Shown in pieces: positions 33,250-41,796 of a stretch of 64,000 nucleotides of DNA. A model generated the notes under the pieces. That model had not been told where the DNA came from, did not search any database, and saw only the letters and a list, made by a program, of their open reading frames with translations. The position numbers were made by a program, and so were the translations under genes. Numbering within the stretch: the first letter of the stretch is position 1; each line of letters begins with the position of its first letter. Origin of the DNA: Actinomycetes bacterium (GTDB taxonomy: Bacteria; Actinomycetota; Acidimicrobiia; Acidimicrobiales; RAAP-2); contig JAJZUS010000003.1 in the NCBI GenBank assembly GCA_021848365.1, forward strand, positions 120,001 through 184,000. The letters run 5' to 3'.

Positions 33250-34731
33250 CCCGTCCAGAGCCCGGAGGAGGTCCACGGCCGACGGACATCGATCGAAAAG
33301 ATCTCGAGTGAGGGCCGCCGTGCCCCGGCGAGGATCGCTCATCGGTACGCGGCGTAGCGGCCCCTCGCCCAGGTCGAAGACGACCGAGTCCCAGTTGGCG
33401 GCGACGACCTCGGTGGGGAACTGCGCGACGCAGCGCCCCCGGAAGTACGCACGGGTCGAGTCCGGGGGCTCGTTGACGGCCCGCTCGACGGCGGCCGCGT
33501 CGACGAGGGGACGCAGGCCGACCCGATCCGAGAGGGAGCGCTCGGGGCGCAGGTCGTGGTACTGCAAGTCGATCGCCCGCAGACGCGCGTCGGTCACCGC
33601 GAGGCCGTAACGCTCGCGGTACCCCTCCACGAGGCGCCGTTTGGCGACCCAGTCCACGCGGTCGGCGACGCGATCGGGGTCGTCGCGGACCCCGTCGAGC
33701 ATCTCGCGCCACTCCCGCAGCACGGCGGCGACCTCGTCCTCTTCGGCGACGGCCGCTCCCCCGCCCCGGGAGACGTAGCGGGCGGCCGCCGCGTAGAGCG
33801 CGTCCTGGAGGTCCCAGCCCGTCACGCGACGTCCGTCCTCGAGCTCGACGACGGCACGCAGCGTCGGGTCGGACGCGATGACGCGCACGGCCCGTACCGG
33901 CGAGCTCGGGGGGGGCGGAAAGGCGTCCGGTCCGTCGTCCTCGAGCAGGGCCAGCAGGAGGGCCGTCGCTCCGAGCTTCACGAAGGTCGCCGTAGCGCTG
34001 CGGTTCGCGTCGCCGATGATCACGTGGAGGCGGCGGAATCGCTCGGCGTCCCCGTGGGGCTCGTCGCGGGTATTGACGATGGGCCGACGCAGGGTCGTCT
34101 CGAGGCCCACGACCTCTTCGAAGAACTCCGCCCGCTGGCTGATCTGGAAGGCGGGGTCGAGGCGCTGTCCGGCCTCGGTCTCGGCCCCGACCTTGCCCGC
34201 CCCGAGGATCACCTGACGCGAGACGAAGTGCGGGACCATGGTTCGTACGAGGTCGGGGAAGGGCACCTCGCGCGCCACGAGGTAGTTCTCGTGGGTTCCG
34301 TAGGAGTTGCCCTTGCCGTCGGAGTTGTTCTTGTAGACGGTGATCGCACTCGCGCCGTCGAGTCCCTCATTGGCGACTCGTTGCGCGCGACGCAGGATCT
34401 CCTCGCCGGCGAGGTCGAAGAGGGTCGCCTCGAGCGGGGTGCGACACTCGGGCGAGGAGTACTCGGGATGGGCGTGATCCACGTAGAGCCGGGCCCCATT
34501 GCTCAGCACCGCGTTCGCGAGCTGGGTCTCGACGACCGGGGCCAGGCTGCCGCGCCGGCCGAGGCCCCGCGCGTCGATGTCCGGGGACTCGGCCTCGAAG
34601 TCCCAGTCGACCCGCTCGCCGCGGCGGGCGTAGGCCGAGACCACGAGGCTCGAGGCGGTGATGGGATCGCGATCCGGTCCCCCGACCACCCCGTACTCGG
34701 TCTCGATGCCGAGGACCTTCTCGAGGGCCAT
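33247..34731 (-). CDS. dop: Pup deamidase/depupylase Dop
   Basis: 494 residues. Homologue of PafA with Dop wording: VLGIETEYGVVGG, LYVDHAHPEYSSPECRTPLEA, VYKNNSDGKGNSYGTHENYL, RAEFFEEVVGLETTLRRPIVNTRDEPHG. The region after GIETEYGVVGG has the short Dop-specific insertion. It removes Pup from substrates; its deamidase activity should be dispensable because Pup ends in Glu here. It starts 3 nt after the arc stop. Confidence 0.95.
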   Translation of the reverse strand: MALEKVLGIETEYGVVGGPDRDPITASSLVVSAYARRGERVDWDFEAESPDIDARGLGRRGSLAPVVETQLANAVLSNGARLYVDHAHPEYSSPECRTPLEATLFDLAGEEILRRAQRVANEGLDGASAITVYKNNSDGKGNSYGTHENYLVAREVPFPDLVRTMVPHFVSRQVILGAGKVGAETEAGQRLDPAFQISQRAEFFEEVVGLETTLRRPIVNTRDEPHGDAERFRRLHVIIGDANRSATATFVKLGATALLLALLEDDGPDAFPPPPSSPVRAVRVIASDPTLRAVVELEDGRRVTGWDLQDALYAAAARYVSRGGGAAVAEEDEVAAVLREWREMLDGVRDDPDRVADRVDWVAKRRLVEGYRERYGLAVTDARLRAIDLQYHDLRPERSLSDRVGLRPLVDAAAVERAVNEPPDSTRAYFRGRCVAQFPTEVVAANWDSVVFDLGEGPLRRVPMSDPRRGTAALTRDLFDRCPSAVDLLRALDG

Positions 34732-34734
34732 GCG

Positions 34735-36450
34735 CTAGAGGTACTGACCCGTGCCGACGTGCTGGATCGAGCGGCCGCCGGTGGGCTCGGCGGCGTCGCG
34801 GTTGATCAGCGTCCGGATGAAGACGATCCGCTCGCCCTTTTTGCCCGAGATGCGGGCCCAGTCGTCGGGGTTCGTCGTGTTGGGCAGATCCTCGTTCTCG
34901 CGGAACTCCTGACGCATCGACGAGAGCAGGTCCGCGGGCCGCAGTCCACGGTGACCGGTCGCGATCTCGCGCTTGACGGCTGTCTTCTTCGCGCGACGGA
35001 CCACGTTCTCGATCATCGCGCCCGACGCGAAGTCCTTGAAGTACAGGACTTCCTTGTCGCCGCCCTGGTAGGTGACCTCGAGGAAGCGGTTGTCGTCGTC
35101 GATCCGGTAGAGGGCCGCCACGGCCTCCTCGATCAGGACGCGCACGGCCTTGTCGCGGTCCCCCCCGCCGCGCTCGACGACGAAGTCGGGGTCGAGCGGG
35201 AGGTCGGCGTGCAGGTACCGCTCGAAGATCTGGGCCGCGGCGGTCTCGTCGGGCCGCTCGATCTTGATCTTCACGTCGAGCCGGCCGGGGCGCAGGATGG
35301 CTGGGTCGATCAGGTCCTCACGGTTCGTGGCACCGATGATGATCACGTCGCGCAGCGATTCGACGCCGTCGATCTCGGCGAGGAGCTGGGGGACGATGGT
35401 CGACTCCATGTCCGAGCTGATCCCGGTACCGCGCGTGCGGAACAGGGAGTCCATCTCGTCGAAGAAGACGATTACCGGGACGCCCTCCTCGGCCTTCTCC
35501 CGGGCCCGCTGGAAGACGAGGCGGATCTGGCGCTCGGTCTCGCCCACGTACTTGTTGAGCAGCTCGGGTCCCTTGATGTTCAAGAAGTACGAGCGGGCGT
35601 GCGCGTCCCCGCGCAGTTGGGCGACCTTCTGGGACAAGGAGTGGGCCACGGCCTTCGCGATGAGGGTCTTGCCGCACCCCGGGGGGCCGTAGAGCAGGAT
35701 GCCCTTGGGCGCGGGCAGCTCGTAGTCGGTGAAGAGCGATCGGTGCAGGTACGGCAGCTCCACGGCGTCGGTGATCAGCTCGATCTGGTCGTCGAGCCCC
35801 CCGACGTCCTCGTAGGAGACCTCGGGGACCTCCTCGAGGATGAGGGTCTCGGCCTCCTGACGCGGAAGTCGCTCGACGAGGAGGTTCGACCGGGCATCGA
35901 AGAGCAGGCTGTCACCGCTGCGCAGGCGCACGTCTCGCAGGGCGTCGGCCAGCTCGACGACGCGCTCCTCGTCGGCGCGCGCGTAGATGATCACGCGCCG
36001 CTCGTCGAGGACCTCCTTCACGGTCACCACCTCGCCCTGCCCGTCGGGCTGGCGAACGGCCACGACCGTGAAGGACTCGTTGAGGACGACCTCGTCGCCC
36101 CGGGCGACGCTCGTGACGTCCACGCTCGGGTTCACGGCCACGCGCATCTTGCGACCGGAGGCGTAGATGTCGACCGTGCTGTCGTCGTTGAAGTTGACGA
36201 AGGTCCCGTAGACGGCGGGCGGCTGGGTGAGCTTCTCGACCTCATCGCGCAGCGCGGCGATCTGGTCGCGCGTCTGCTGGATCGTGATCGTCAGCTTCTC
36301 GTTGTTCGAACGGGCCTGAGCGAGCAGGGACCGGGTCTCGCGCAGCTGCTCCTCGAGGGCGTCGAGGCGTCGTCGCTCGGTCGCGGCCTCGGCGGTCCAC
36401 GCCGGGATGGGCTCGTGAGAGGGGTCGTCGCGGTGGTCACGGCGTTCCAT
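34735..36450 (-). CDS. arc: Proteasome-associated AAA+ ATPase (ARC/Mpa)
   Basis: 571 residues. N-terminal coiled coil (~20-75) that captures Pup, two OB domains (~80-200), and an AAA+ domain with Walker A GPPGCGKT (255-262) and Walker [11 protein letters not shown] (Asp331-Glu332). The C-terminus QYL carries the penultimate Tyr that opens the 20S gate. It unfolds pupylated proteins and feeds the PrcAB core. ATG 36450 follows TAGGGT by 6 nt. It is the first gene of the arc-dop-pup-prcB-prcA-pafA series. Confidence 0.96.
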   Translation of the reverse strand: MERRDHRDDPSHEPIPAWTAEAATERRRLDALEEQLRETRSLLAQARSNNEKLTITIQQTRDQIAALRDEVEKLTQPPAVYGTFVNFNDDSTVDIYASGRKMRVAVNPSVDVTSVARGDEVVLNESFTVVAVRQPDGQGEVVTVKEVLDERRVIIYARADEERVVELADALRDVRLRSGDSLLFDARSNLLVERLPRQEAETLILEEVPEVSYEDVGGLDDQIELITDAVELPYLHRSLFTDYELPAPKGILLYGPPGCGKTLIAKAVAHSLSQKVAQLRGDAHARSYFLNIKGPELLNKYVGETERQIRLVFQRAREKAEEGVPVIVFFDEMDSLFRTRGTGISSDMESTIVPQLLAEIDGVESLRDVIIIGATNREDLIDPAILRPGRLDVKIKIERPDETAAAQIFERYLHADLPLDPDFVVERGGGDRDKAVRVLIEEAVAALYRIDDDNRFLEVTYQGGDKEVLYFKDFASGAMIENVVRRAKKTAVKREIATGHRGLRPADLLSSMRQEFRENEDLPNTTNPDDWARISGKKGERIVFIRTLINRDAAEPTGGRSIQHVGTGQYL

Positions 36451-36456
36451 GACGTC

Positions 36457-36462
36457 ACCCTA
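36457..36462 (-). promoter_or_regulatory. -10 element of arc and the proteasome genes (TAGGGT)
   Basis: Ends 6 nt before ATG 36450; leaderless arrangement. Confidence 0.45.
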
Positions 36463-36509
36463 GACCGGGCCTCTCCGACGTGAGGAGCGGCCGCGGGCGG
36501 TGGGGCCAC

Positions 36510-36515
36510 TAGAGT
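36510..36515 (+). promoter_or_regulatory. -10 element of the ferredoxin gene (TAGAGT)
   Basis: Predicts a ~26-nt leader that includes AGGAGGA at 36534-36540, a full Shine-Dalgarno 7 nt before ATG 36548. Confidence 0.5.
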
Positions 36516-36547
36516 GGCTGCCCAAGGGTGCCCAGGAGGACGTTGGC

Positions 36548-36784
36548 ATGAAGGTGTGGATCGATCAGGACCTGTGCACCGGGGATGGTCTCTGCGAGGA
36601 GATCTGTCCACCGGTGTTCACGCTGCTGGACGACGGCCTGGCCTACGTGAAGCAGGGCGACCAGGTGTTGAGCAGCCCCGGTGGGGCCCAGGGCGTCGCG
36701 GTGGTGCCGGCCGAGCTCGAGGACGCGGTGACCGAGGCCTCCGAGGAGTGCCCCGGGGAGTGCATCTTCATCGAGCGGGACTGA
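36548..36784 (+). CDS. Small ferredoxin with Asp in the cluster motif
   Basis: 78 residues, single iron-sulfur cluster type. The motif reads Cys10-x2-Asp13-x2-Cys16-x3-Cys20-Pro with the distal ligand Cys68-Pro69; Asp replaces the usual second Cys, so a [3Fe-4S] or Asp-ligated [4Fe-4S] cluster is expected. An extra Cys72 lies near the end. Such ferredoxins serve cytochrome P450s and other oxidoreductases. The partner is unknown; a similar ferredoxin neighbours arc in other actinobacteria. Start set by the strong Shine-Dalgarno. Confidence 0.85.
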   Translation: MKVWIDQDLCTGDGLCEEICPPVFTLLDDGLAYVKQGDQVLSSPGGAQGVAVVPAELEDAVTEASEECPGECIFIERD

Positions 36785-36793
36785 CCGCTCGCG

Positions 36794-37561
36794 TCACTCG
36801 TCGGCGACGCGCCGGGCGGAAGTGAGGAACCCGGTGTGCGCCACCATGCGGTGGTCCGGGCGTACCGAGCGGGCCTCGACGTGCCAGGTCCGCCGGAGGA
36901 TCTCCACCGACTCGGCGAGTGCGAACGGGTGCTCGGCGAGGGCCAGTCGCAACTGCTGGACCTGATTGATCGTCGGCAGGTAGGCGAGGAAGACGCCACC
37001 GGGACGCAAGGCGCGGACCGCGTGAGGGACGACGAGCCACGGTTCGGGCATGTCGAGGACGATGCGGTCGAACGGACCGTGCTCGATGCCGGCGGTGACG
37101 TCACGGATGTGGATGTCGTAGGCGACGTCCTCGCCCAGCATCGACGTGACGTTGGTGCGCGCGGTCTGGGCGAACTCCTCGCGGATCTCGTAGGCGGTGA
37201 CGCGCGCGCCGGCGCGCAGCAGGGTCATCGAGAGGGCTCCCGAGCCCACGCCCGCCTCGAGCACTTCGTGTCCCGGGGCGATGTCGGCCTGCAGGAGGAT
37301 CGCCCCGAGGTCCTTCGGATAGATGACCTGGGCCCCTCGCGGCATCTTCAGGACGACGTCGGCCAGAGTCGGGCGCACGACCAGGAACCGGCGCTCCCCC
37401 GTACGGATGGTCGATCCCTCGGGACGCCCGATGATGTCGTCGTGCGGGAGGATCCCGGCGTGCGTGTGGAACGAGGCGCCCTCGCGCAGGGTCACCAGAT
37501 ACCGGCGATCCTTGGCGTCGATCAGCATGACTCGCTCGCCGACGCCGAGGAGTTCCCTCAC
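36794..37561 (-). CDS. trmI: tRNA (adenine-58-N1)-methyltransferase TrmI
   Basis: 255 residues. N-terminal beta-domain (GERVMLIDAKDRRYLVTL), then a SAM-dependent Rossmann domain with VLEAGVGSGALSMTLL near residue 105, IRDVTAGI and FDRIVLDMPEPW near 170. Methylates A58 in the T-loop of tRNAs. Actinobacterial trmI lies next to the arc locus elsewhere too. GTG 37561 overlaps the stop of a 50-residue ORF by GTGA, which fixes the start. Confidence 0.92.
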   Translation of the reverse strand: MRELLGVGERVMLIDAKDRRYLVTLREGASFHTHAGILPHDDIIGRPEGSTIRTGERRFLVVRPTLADVVLKMPRGAQVIYPKDLGAILLQADIAPGHEVLEAGVGSGALSMTLLRAGARVTAYEIREEFAQTARTNVTSMLGEDVAYDIHIRDVTAGIEHGPFDRIVLDMPEPWLVVPHAVRALRPGGVFLAYLPTINQVQQLRLALAEHPFALAESVEILRRTWHVEARSVRPDHRMVAHTGFLTSARRVADE

Positions 37562-37710
37562 GATCGCGCCCCGCGGCGCCGCGTGGCGGCGTCGAGGAGG
37601 CGCAGGGCGCCGACCACGCCGGCCACCAGGGCCCAGCGCGAGGAGCGCAGCACGATCGAGCGCCCACCGACCACGCCGAAGGCGGTTCGCAGCAGCCGCC
37701 GGACGATCAT
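37558..37710 (-). CDS. 50-residue predicted membrane microprotein
   Basis: A short ORF: basic N-terminus (MIVRRLLRTAFGVVGG), one hydrophobic stretch (WALVAGVVGALRLL, about residues 26-39) and a basic tail ATRRRGARS. Coding status is supported by 4-base overlaps on both sides: its ATG overlaps the upstream stop (ATGA) and its stop overlaps the trmI start (GTGA). No family is recognised. Confidence 0.55.
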   Translation of the reverse strand: MIVRRLLRTAFGVVGGRSIVLRSSRWALVAGVVGALRLLDAATRRRGARS

Positions 37711-37889
37711 CGCTTGGCCGCGGCACGACGACGACGCCGTCCGCGCCAGAAACCCCAGACGAATCCGAGCAGGGTGCCGCCCGCGCCCGCCAGGGCGACG
37801 TTGACCGGGTCGTCGCGCAGCGTCGGTGGCTGAGCCGGAACGATCGCGCGCACGGCCTTCTCGAGGTCGTGGCGGGCCGACGAGGTCAC
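37707..37889 (-). CDS. 60-residue predicted membrane protein
   Basis: Amphipathic start (SARHDLEKAVRAIV), one transmembrane segment (VALAGAGGTLLGFVWGFW, ~30-47) and a very basic C-terminus RGRRRRRAAAKR. Linked by GTGA to the upstream holin-like gene and by ATGA to the next microprotein. Resembles small DUF3618-type proteins that accompany holin-superfamily III genes in actinobacteria (weak). Function unknown. Confidence 0.6.
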   Translation of the reverse strand: MTSSARHDLEKAVRAIVPAQPPTLRDDPVNVALAGAGGTLLGFVWGFWRGRRRRRAAAKR

Positions 37890-38242
37890 GACGCGTCGTC
37901 CTTCAGTCGGCGCCGCACCGACGCGTCGGCCACGATGCGCCAGGCGGTGATCGCGAGCACGAGGATGGCGGCGATCGCGACCGCCAGGTACGGGATCCAG
38001 GAGAGCGACCCGTTGAGGACCGAGAAGGATTGGAGGAATCGGAGCAGCCCGATGAGCAGCATGAGCAGTCCGAAGCCGACGAGGATGCTGCCGAGGAATC
38101 CGAACGCCGCGAAGCGGGCGACGGCCGTGAGGGGCGCCACCGTCTCCTCACGGAGGTAGCGCAGGAGGGCGTCCTTCGCGTCCTGGGCGTCGCGACGAAT
38201 GGTCGCCCCGCGAATCAGCCGGCGCCAGGTGGGCGTGTCCAC
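37886..38242 (-). CDS. Actinobacterial holin-superfamily-III-like membrane protein (Phage_holin_3_6 type)
   Basis: 118 residues: a charged N-terminal helix (RRDAQDAKDALLRYLREET), two transmembrane helices (about 46-68 and 82-102) and a charged tail. This matches the putative actinobacterial holin-X family, which is chromosomal and not evidence of a phage. Role unknown, possibly envelope-associated. GTG 38242 follows TAGGCT by 7 nt. Heads a coupled series ending in trmI. Confidence 0.72.
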   Translation of the reverse strand: MDTPTWRRLIRGATIRRDAQDAKDALLRYLREETVAPLTAVARFAAFGFLGSILVGFGLLMLLIGLLRFLQSFSVLNGSLSWIPYLAVAIAAILVLAITAWRIVADASVRRRLKDDAS

Positions 38243-38249
38243 AGTCCTC

Positions 38250-38255
38250 AGCCTA
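38250..38255 (-). promoter_or_regulatory. -10 element of the holin-like gene built on the thioesterase stop codon (TAGGCT)
   Basis: Thioesterase stop TAG is the first half; ends 7 nt before GTG 38242. Confidence 0.45.
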
Positions 38256-38645
38256 CTCAGCGCGCTCGCGCGAGAGGTACGTCGAGCTCGCGGTCGCGAG
38301 GAGGCGCCCGGACTCGTCGGTGCAGCGCGCCTCGACCACGGTCACGTGGCGTCCCGCCCGAACGACTCGGGCCGTGCAGACGATCTCGTCGCCCGGGTGC
38401 ACCGCTCGGAGGAACGAGATGCGCAGGTCGGTGTTGGCGACGAACACGCGACCCGAGGCCGCCGTGACGGCGGCGGCGCCCATCGCCGAGTCGGCGATCG
38501 CGGCGAGGAATCCGCCCTGGACGAGGCCGGCCGGATTGGCGAAGCGTTCGTCGACTCGCGCCCGCCAGACGCTCGTCCCCTCCTCCGCCGACTCGACCCG
38601 AGTGAGCCCGAGCGTGAGGTCGCAGTTCGGCGGCACCTGGATCAC
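38253..38645 (-). CDS. PaaI-family hotdog thioesterase
   Basis: 130 residues, one hotdog domain. LVQGGFLAAIADSAMGAAA near residue 41 carries the Gly-Gly...Asp catalytic pattern of PaaI thioesterases; FVANTDLRISFLRAVHPGDEI follows. Likely acts on an aryl- or acyl-CoA, identity unknown. It is the second such enzyme in the window. GTG 38645 follows TAGCCT by 6 nt and lies divergent from tkt. Confidence 0.82.
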   Translation of the reverse strand: MIQVPPNCDLTLGLTRVESAEEGTSVWRARVDERFANPAGLVQGGFLAAIADSAMGAAAVTAASGRVFVANTDLRISFLRAVHPGDEIVCTARVVRAGRHVTVVEARCTDESGRLLATASSTYLSRERAE

Positions 38646-38651
38646 ACCTCG

Positions 38652-38657
38652 AGGCTA
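38652..38657 (-). promoter_or_regulatory. -10 element of the second thioesterase gene (TAGCCT)
   Basis: Ends 6 nt before GTG 38645; leaderless arrangement. Confidence 0.45.
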
Positions 38658-38688
38658 TCGGGGGGTCGGTCCGGGGGGACGGGTTCAG

Positions 38689-38694
38689 TACTGT
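38689..38694 (+). promoter_or_regulatory. -10 element of tkt (TACTGT)
   Basis: Ends 7 nt before ATG 38702; leaderless arrangement. Confidence 0.45.
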
Positions 38695-38701
38695 CGTAGG
38701 C

Positions 38702-40690
38702 ATGGCCGACGCACTTTTCCCCGGCGCCACTGACCTCGAAGGTCGGGCGATTCGACAGATTGCCGCACTGGCGATGGATGCTCCGGCCCACGCGAAGTCG
38801 GGCCACTCGGGCACGGCGATGGCACTCGCGCCCCTGGGGGTCATGCTCTTCTCTCGACTGCTGCGCCACGATCCGACCGATCCGCAGTGGATCGACCGCG
38901 ACCGCTTCATCCTCAGTCTGGGGCACGCGTCGATCCTGCAGTACGGACTGGCGCACACCTTCGGCTACGACCTCTCCGCCGAGGACCTGCGGGCCTTCCG
39001 TCAGATGAACTCTCGTACTCCCGGCCACCCGGAGCGCGGGGTGGCACCGACGGTCGAGGTCACGACCGGACCACTCGGGCAGGGGCTCGCGAACGGCGTC
39101 GGCATGGCCATCGCTGAGCGAGTGCTACGGGCCGAGTACGGCGACGACCTCGTCGACCACCGCGTGTGGGTGATCGCCGGTGACGGCTGCCTCGAGGAGG
39201 GCATCAGCCACGAGTCCGCCTCGCTGGCCGGATCCCTCGGTCTCGGGCGGCTCATCGTCGTCTACGACGACAATCACATCACGATCGACGGACCGACGGA
39301 GTTGGCCTTGCGCGACGACGCCCCGGCGCGCTTCCGCGCCTACGGCTGGCGAGTGATCGAAGTCGGCGAGTACGCCCACGACCTCGACCGGCTGGAGGCG
39401 GCGGCGCGGGAGGCACGCGAGGACGTCGGCCGACCGACCCTCGTCGTCGTCCGCTCTCACATCGGATTCCCCTCCCCCACGATGATGGACCGCCGCGAAG
39501 CCCACGGGAGTCCGTTCAGCGCCGACGCGATCTCGGAGACGAAGGCCATCCTGGGCGTCGAGGACCGGCCCTTCGCCCTCGACCCCGACCTGCCGGCGCA
39601 GATGCTCTCGCTCCTCGGGTCGGGTCGCGACGCGCGGACGCGGTGGGAGGCGAACATGGTGGCGGCGGGCGAGCGTGGTGCGCGCCTGCGGCACCAGTTC
39701 GCGACGAACGGTGCGCTGACCCCCGGGGCCGCCGTGGAGCCGTTCGGAACTGGCCCGGTCGCGACGCGCAAGGCCCTGCAGCGGGCCATGGACCAGCTGG
39801 CGCCTCACGTGCCGGGCCTGACGGCCGGCTCGGCCGACTTGACCGACAACACTGGGGTCCTGCTGCGACAGGGCGGGACGCAGGGCCGGGACAACCCGGG
39901 CGGGCGACAGATCCACTACGGGATCCGCGAGTTCGCCATGGGCGCCATCCTCGTGGGACAGGCCCTGCACGGCGGGATCCGACCGGTCGGGTCCACCTTC
40001 CTCGTCTTCGCCGACTACGCACGTCCCGCCGTCCGCCTGGCGGCGCTCAGCGAGGCGCCCGTGCTGTTCGTCTTCACCCACGACTCGGTGGGCGTGGGTG
40101 AAGATGGTCCGACCCACCAGCCCGTCGAGCATCTGATGTCGTTGCGGGCGATCCCCGGCCTGCACGTGGTCCGTCCGAGTGACGCCAACGAGACCCTCGC
40201 CCTGGTGGAGGGCTTCTTCCGTGACCCCCACCCGGCTCCGACGGCCCTCGCCCTCTCGCGCCAGGACCTGCCCCTGCTCGAGGGGGCGGCGGCGGATGCG
40301 TCGCGCGAGGGAGCCGCTCGGGGCGGCTACGTGTTGCGCGAGCGTCCCGGGGCGAGCCTGAGCCTGCTCGCGACGGGCTCCGAGGTCGCCCTGAGCCTGG
40401 CGGCGGCGGAGCGACTCGAGGAGGAGGGGATCGCCGCTCGCGTGGTCGCCCTCCCCTGCTGGGAGTGCTTCGGCGAACAGCCCGCCGAGTACCGCGAGGA
40501 GGTCCTCGGCTCCGCTCCCCGCGTCGCGGTGGAGGCGGGGGTGACGCTCGGGTGGTCGCGCTACGCGGACCACGCGATCGGCATTGATAGCTTCGGCGTC
40601 TCCGCGCCGGGGCCGGAGGTCTTCGCGCACTTCGGATTCACGCCAGAGGGCGTGAGCGAGCGGGTGCGCGCTTGGTGGGAGGCACGGTGA
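38702..40690 (+). CDS. tkt: Transketolase
   Basis: 662 residues. TPP motif GDGCLEEGISHESASLAGSL, ending YDDN, at ~160-192; HAKSGHSGTAMALAP near 30; second domain with GIREFAMGAILVGQALHGG (containing the catalytic Glu) near 410, and THDSVGVGEDGPTHQPVEH near 460. Transfers two-carbon units between sugar phosphates in the pentose phosphate pathway. Start fixed by TACTGT. Its stop overlaps tal by GTGA. Confidence 0.96.
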   Translation: MADALFPGATDLEGRAIRQIAALAMDAPAHAKSGHSGTAMALAPLGVMLFSRLLRHDPTDPQWIDRDRFILSLGHASILQYGLAHTFGYDLSAEDLRAFRQMNSRTPGHPERGVAPTVEVTTGPLGQGLANGVGMAIAERVLRAEYGDDLVDHRVWVIAGDGCLEEGISHESASLAGSLGLGRLIVVYDDNHITIDGPTELALRDDAPARFRAYGWRVIEVGEYAHDLDRLEAAAREAREDVGRPTLVVVRSHIGFPSPTMMDRREAHGSPFSADAISETKAILGVEDRPFALDPDLPAQMLSLLGSGRDARTRWEANMVAAGERGARLRHQFATNGALTPGAAVEPFGTGPVATRKALQRAMDQLAPHVPGLTAGSADLTDNTGVLLRQGGTQGRDNPGGRQIHYGIREFAMGAILVGQALHGGIRPVGSTFLVFADYARPAVRLAALSEAPVLFVFTHDSVGVGEDGPTHQPVEHLMSLRAIPGLHVVRPSDANETLALVEGFFRDPHPAPTALALSRQDLPLLEGAAADASREGAARGGYVLRERPGASLSLLATGSEVALSLAAAERLEEEGIAARVVALPCWECFGEQPAEYREEVLGSAPRVAVEAGVTLGWSRYADHAIGIDSFGVSAPGPEVFAHFGFTPEGVSERVRAWWEAR

Positions 40691-41796
40691 CCCGACTGCT
40701 CGAACTGTACGGCCGCTACGGCCAGAGTCCCTGGATCGACAACATCCGGCGCGACTGGCTGGAGAACGGGACGCTCGCCGGCCTGGTGCGCGACGGGGTG
40801 CGGGGCGTCACGTCCAATCCCTCGATCTTCGCGAAGGCCCTCGCCACGTCGGACGCGTACGACGAGCGAATCGCCCGGATCGGTCGCGTCGGGGACGCCG
40901 AAGCGGTCTTCGAAGCCCTCGCCGTCGATGACGTGCGCGACGCCTGTGACGTCCTCGCCCCGGTCCACCTCGCCTCGCACGACGAGCGCGAGTCGGGACG
41001 TCGCCGCTACCTCGACGGATTCGTCTCGCTCGAGGTGTCGCCGCGGCTCGCGCACGACGGCGTCGCGACGGTCGAGGCCGCGCGGCGGCTGGCGGCCGCC
41101 GTGGGGCGACCGAACCTGATGGTGAAGATCCCGGCGACGCGCGAGGGCCTGCCCGCCGTCTCGGCGGTGCTCGCCGAGGGCATCAACGTCAACGTGACGC
41201 TCATCTTCTCGGTGGAACGCTACGTCGCCGTGCTCGACGCGTGGATGGCCGGACTCGAGGAGGCCCGCGCCGCCGGTCACGACCTCGCCGAGATCGCGAG
41301 CGTGGCGTCCTTCTTCGTCTCCCGGGTCGACACCGCCGTGGACGCGGCCCTGTCGCCCGCGGACCCCCGCCGGGGGACGACCGCGATCCACCAGGCGGCC
41401 GCGGCCTACCGGGCCTATCGGGGGGTCGTTGCCTCCGAGCGAGCGGAGGGACTCCTGCGCGCGGGGGCCCAGGTTCAGCGACCGCTGTGGGCGTCGACGT
41501 CGGTGAAGAACCCCGACTACGACGAGCTGCTCTACGTCGACAGTCTCGTCGGCGACGAGACGGTCAACACCATGCCCGACGCCACCCTGAGCGCCGCCGG
41601 GGAGCGGGGGCGTTTCGAGAAGTCGCTCCTGCGCGACGCGCCGACCACGCTGCGCGCCGCCGACGCCTTCGATCGCCTGGGCGAGGAGGTGGACCTGGGC
41701 GCGATCACCGACCGACTCGAGGCCGAGGGGGTGAAGGCCTTCGTCGACTCCTACGAGGAGGTCCTCGCGACGGTGGCCGCCAAGGCGGTGTCGTGA
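40687..41796 (+). CDS. tal: Transaldolase
   Basis: 369 residues, the long actinobacterial type. Schiff-base Lys147 lies in NLMVKIPAT; GVTSNPSIFAKAL near residue 40, ISFTDGFVSLEVSP-like DGFVSLEVSPRLAHD near 110 and WASTSVKNPDY near 260 are family features. Transfers dihydroxyacetone units between sedoheptulose 7-phosphate and glyceraldehyde 3-phosphate. Coupled by GTGA to tkt and to pgi. Confidence 0.95.
   Translation: MTRLLELYGRYGQSPWIDNIRRDWLENGTLAGLVRDGVRGVTSNPSIFAKALATSDAYDERIARIGRVGDAEAVFEALAVDDVRDACDVLAPVHLASHDERESGRRRYLDGFVSLEVSPRLAHDGVATVEAARRLAAAVGRPNLMVKIPATREGLPAVSAVLAEGINVNVTLIFSVERYVAVLDAWMAGLEEARAAGHDLAEIASVASFFVSRVDTAVDAALSPADPRRGTTAIHQAAAAYRAYRGVVASERAEGLLRAGAQVQRPLWASTSVKNPDYDELLYVDSLVGDETVNTMPDATLSAAGERGRFEKSLLRDAPTTLRAADAFDRLGEEVDLGAITDRLEAEGVKAFVDSYEEVLATVAAKAVS

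Noticed and set aside
33556-36483. A 975-codon open frame antisense to dop and arc, and other very long antisense frames (for example 24928-27678 and 21030-22457)
   Set aside because: The opposite strand encodes proteins with complete catalytic motifs. High GC at third positions makes long stop-free antisense frames common, and these translations are low-complexity.
37886-38242. Prophage remnant based on a holin-like protein
   Set aside because: This holin-like family is chromosomal in many actinobacteria, and no phage gene, att site or integrase is near.
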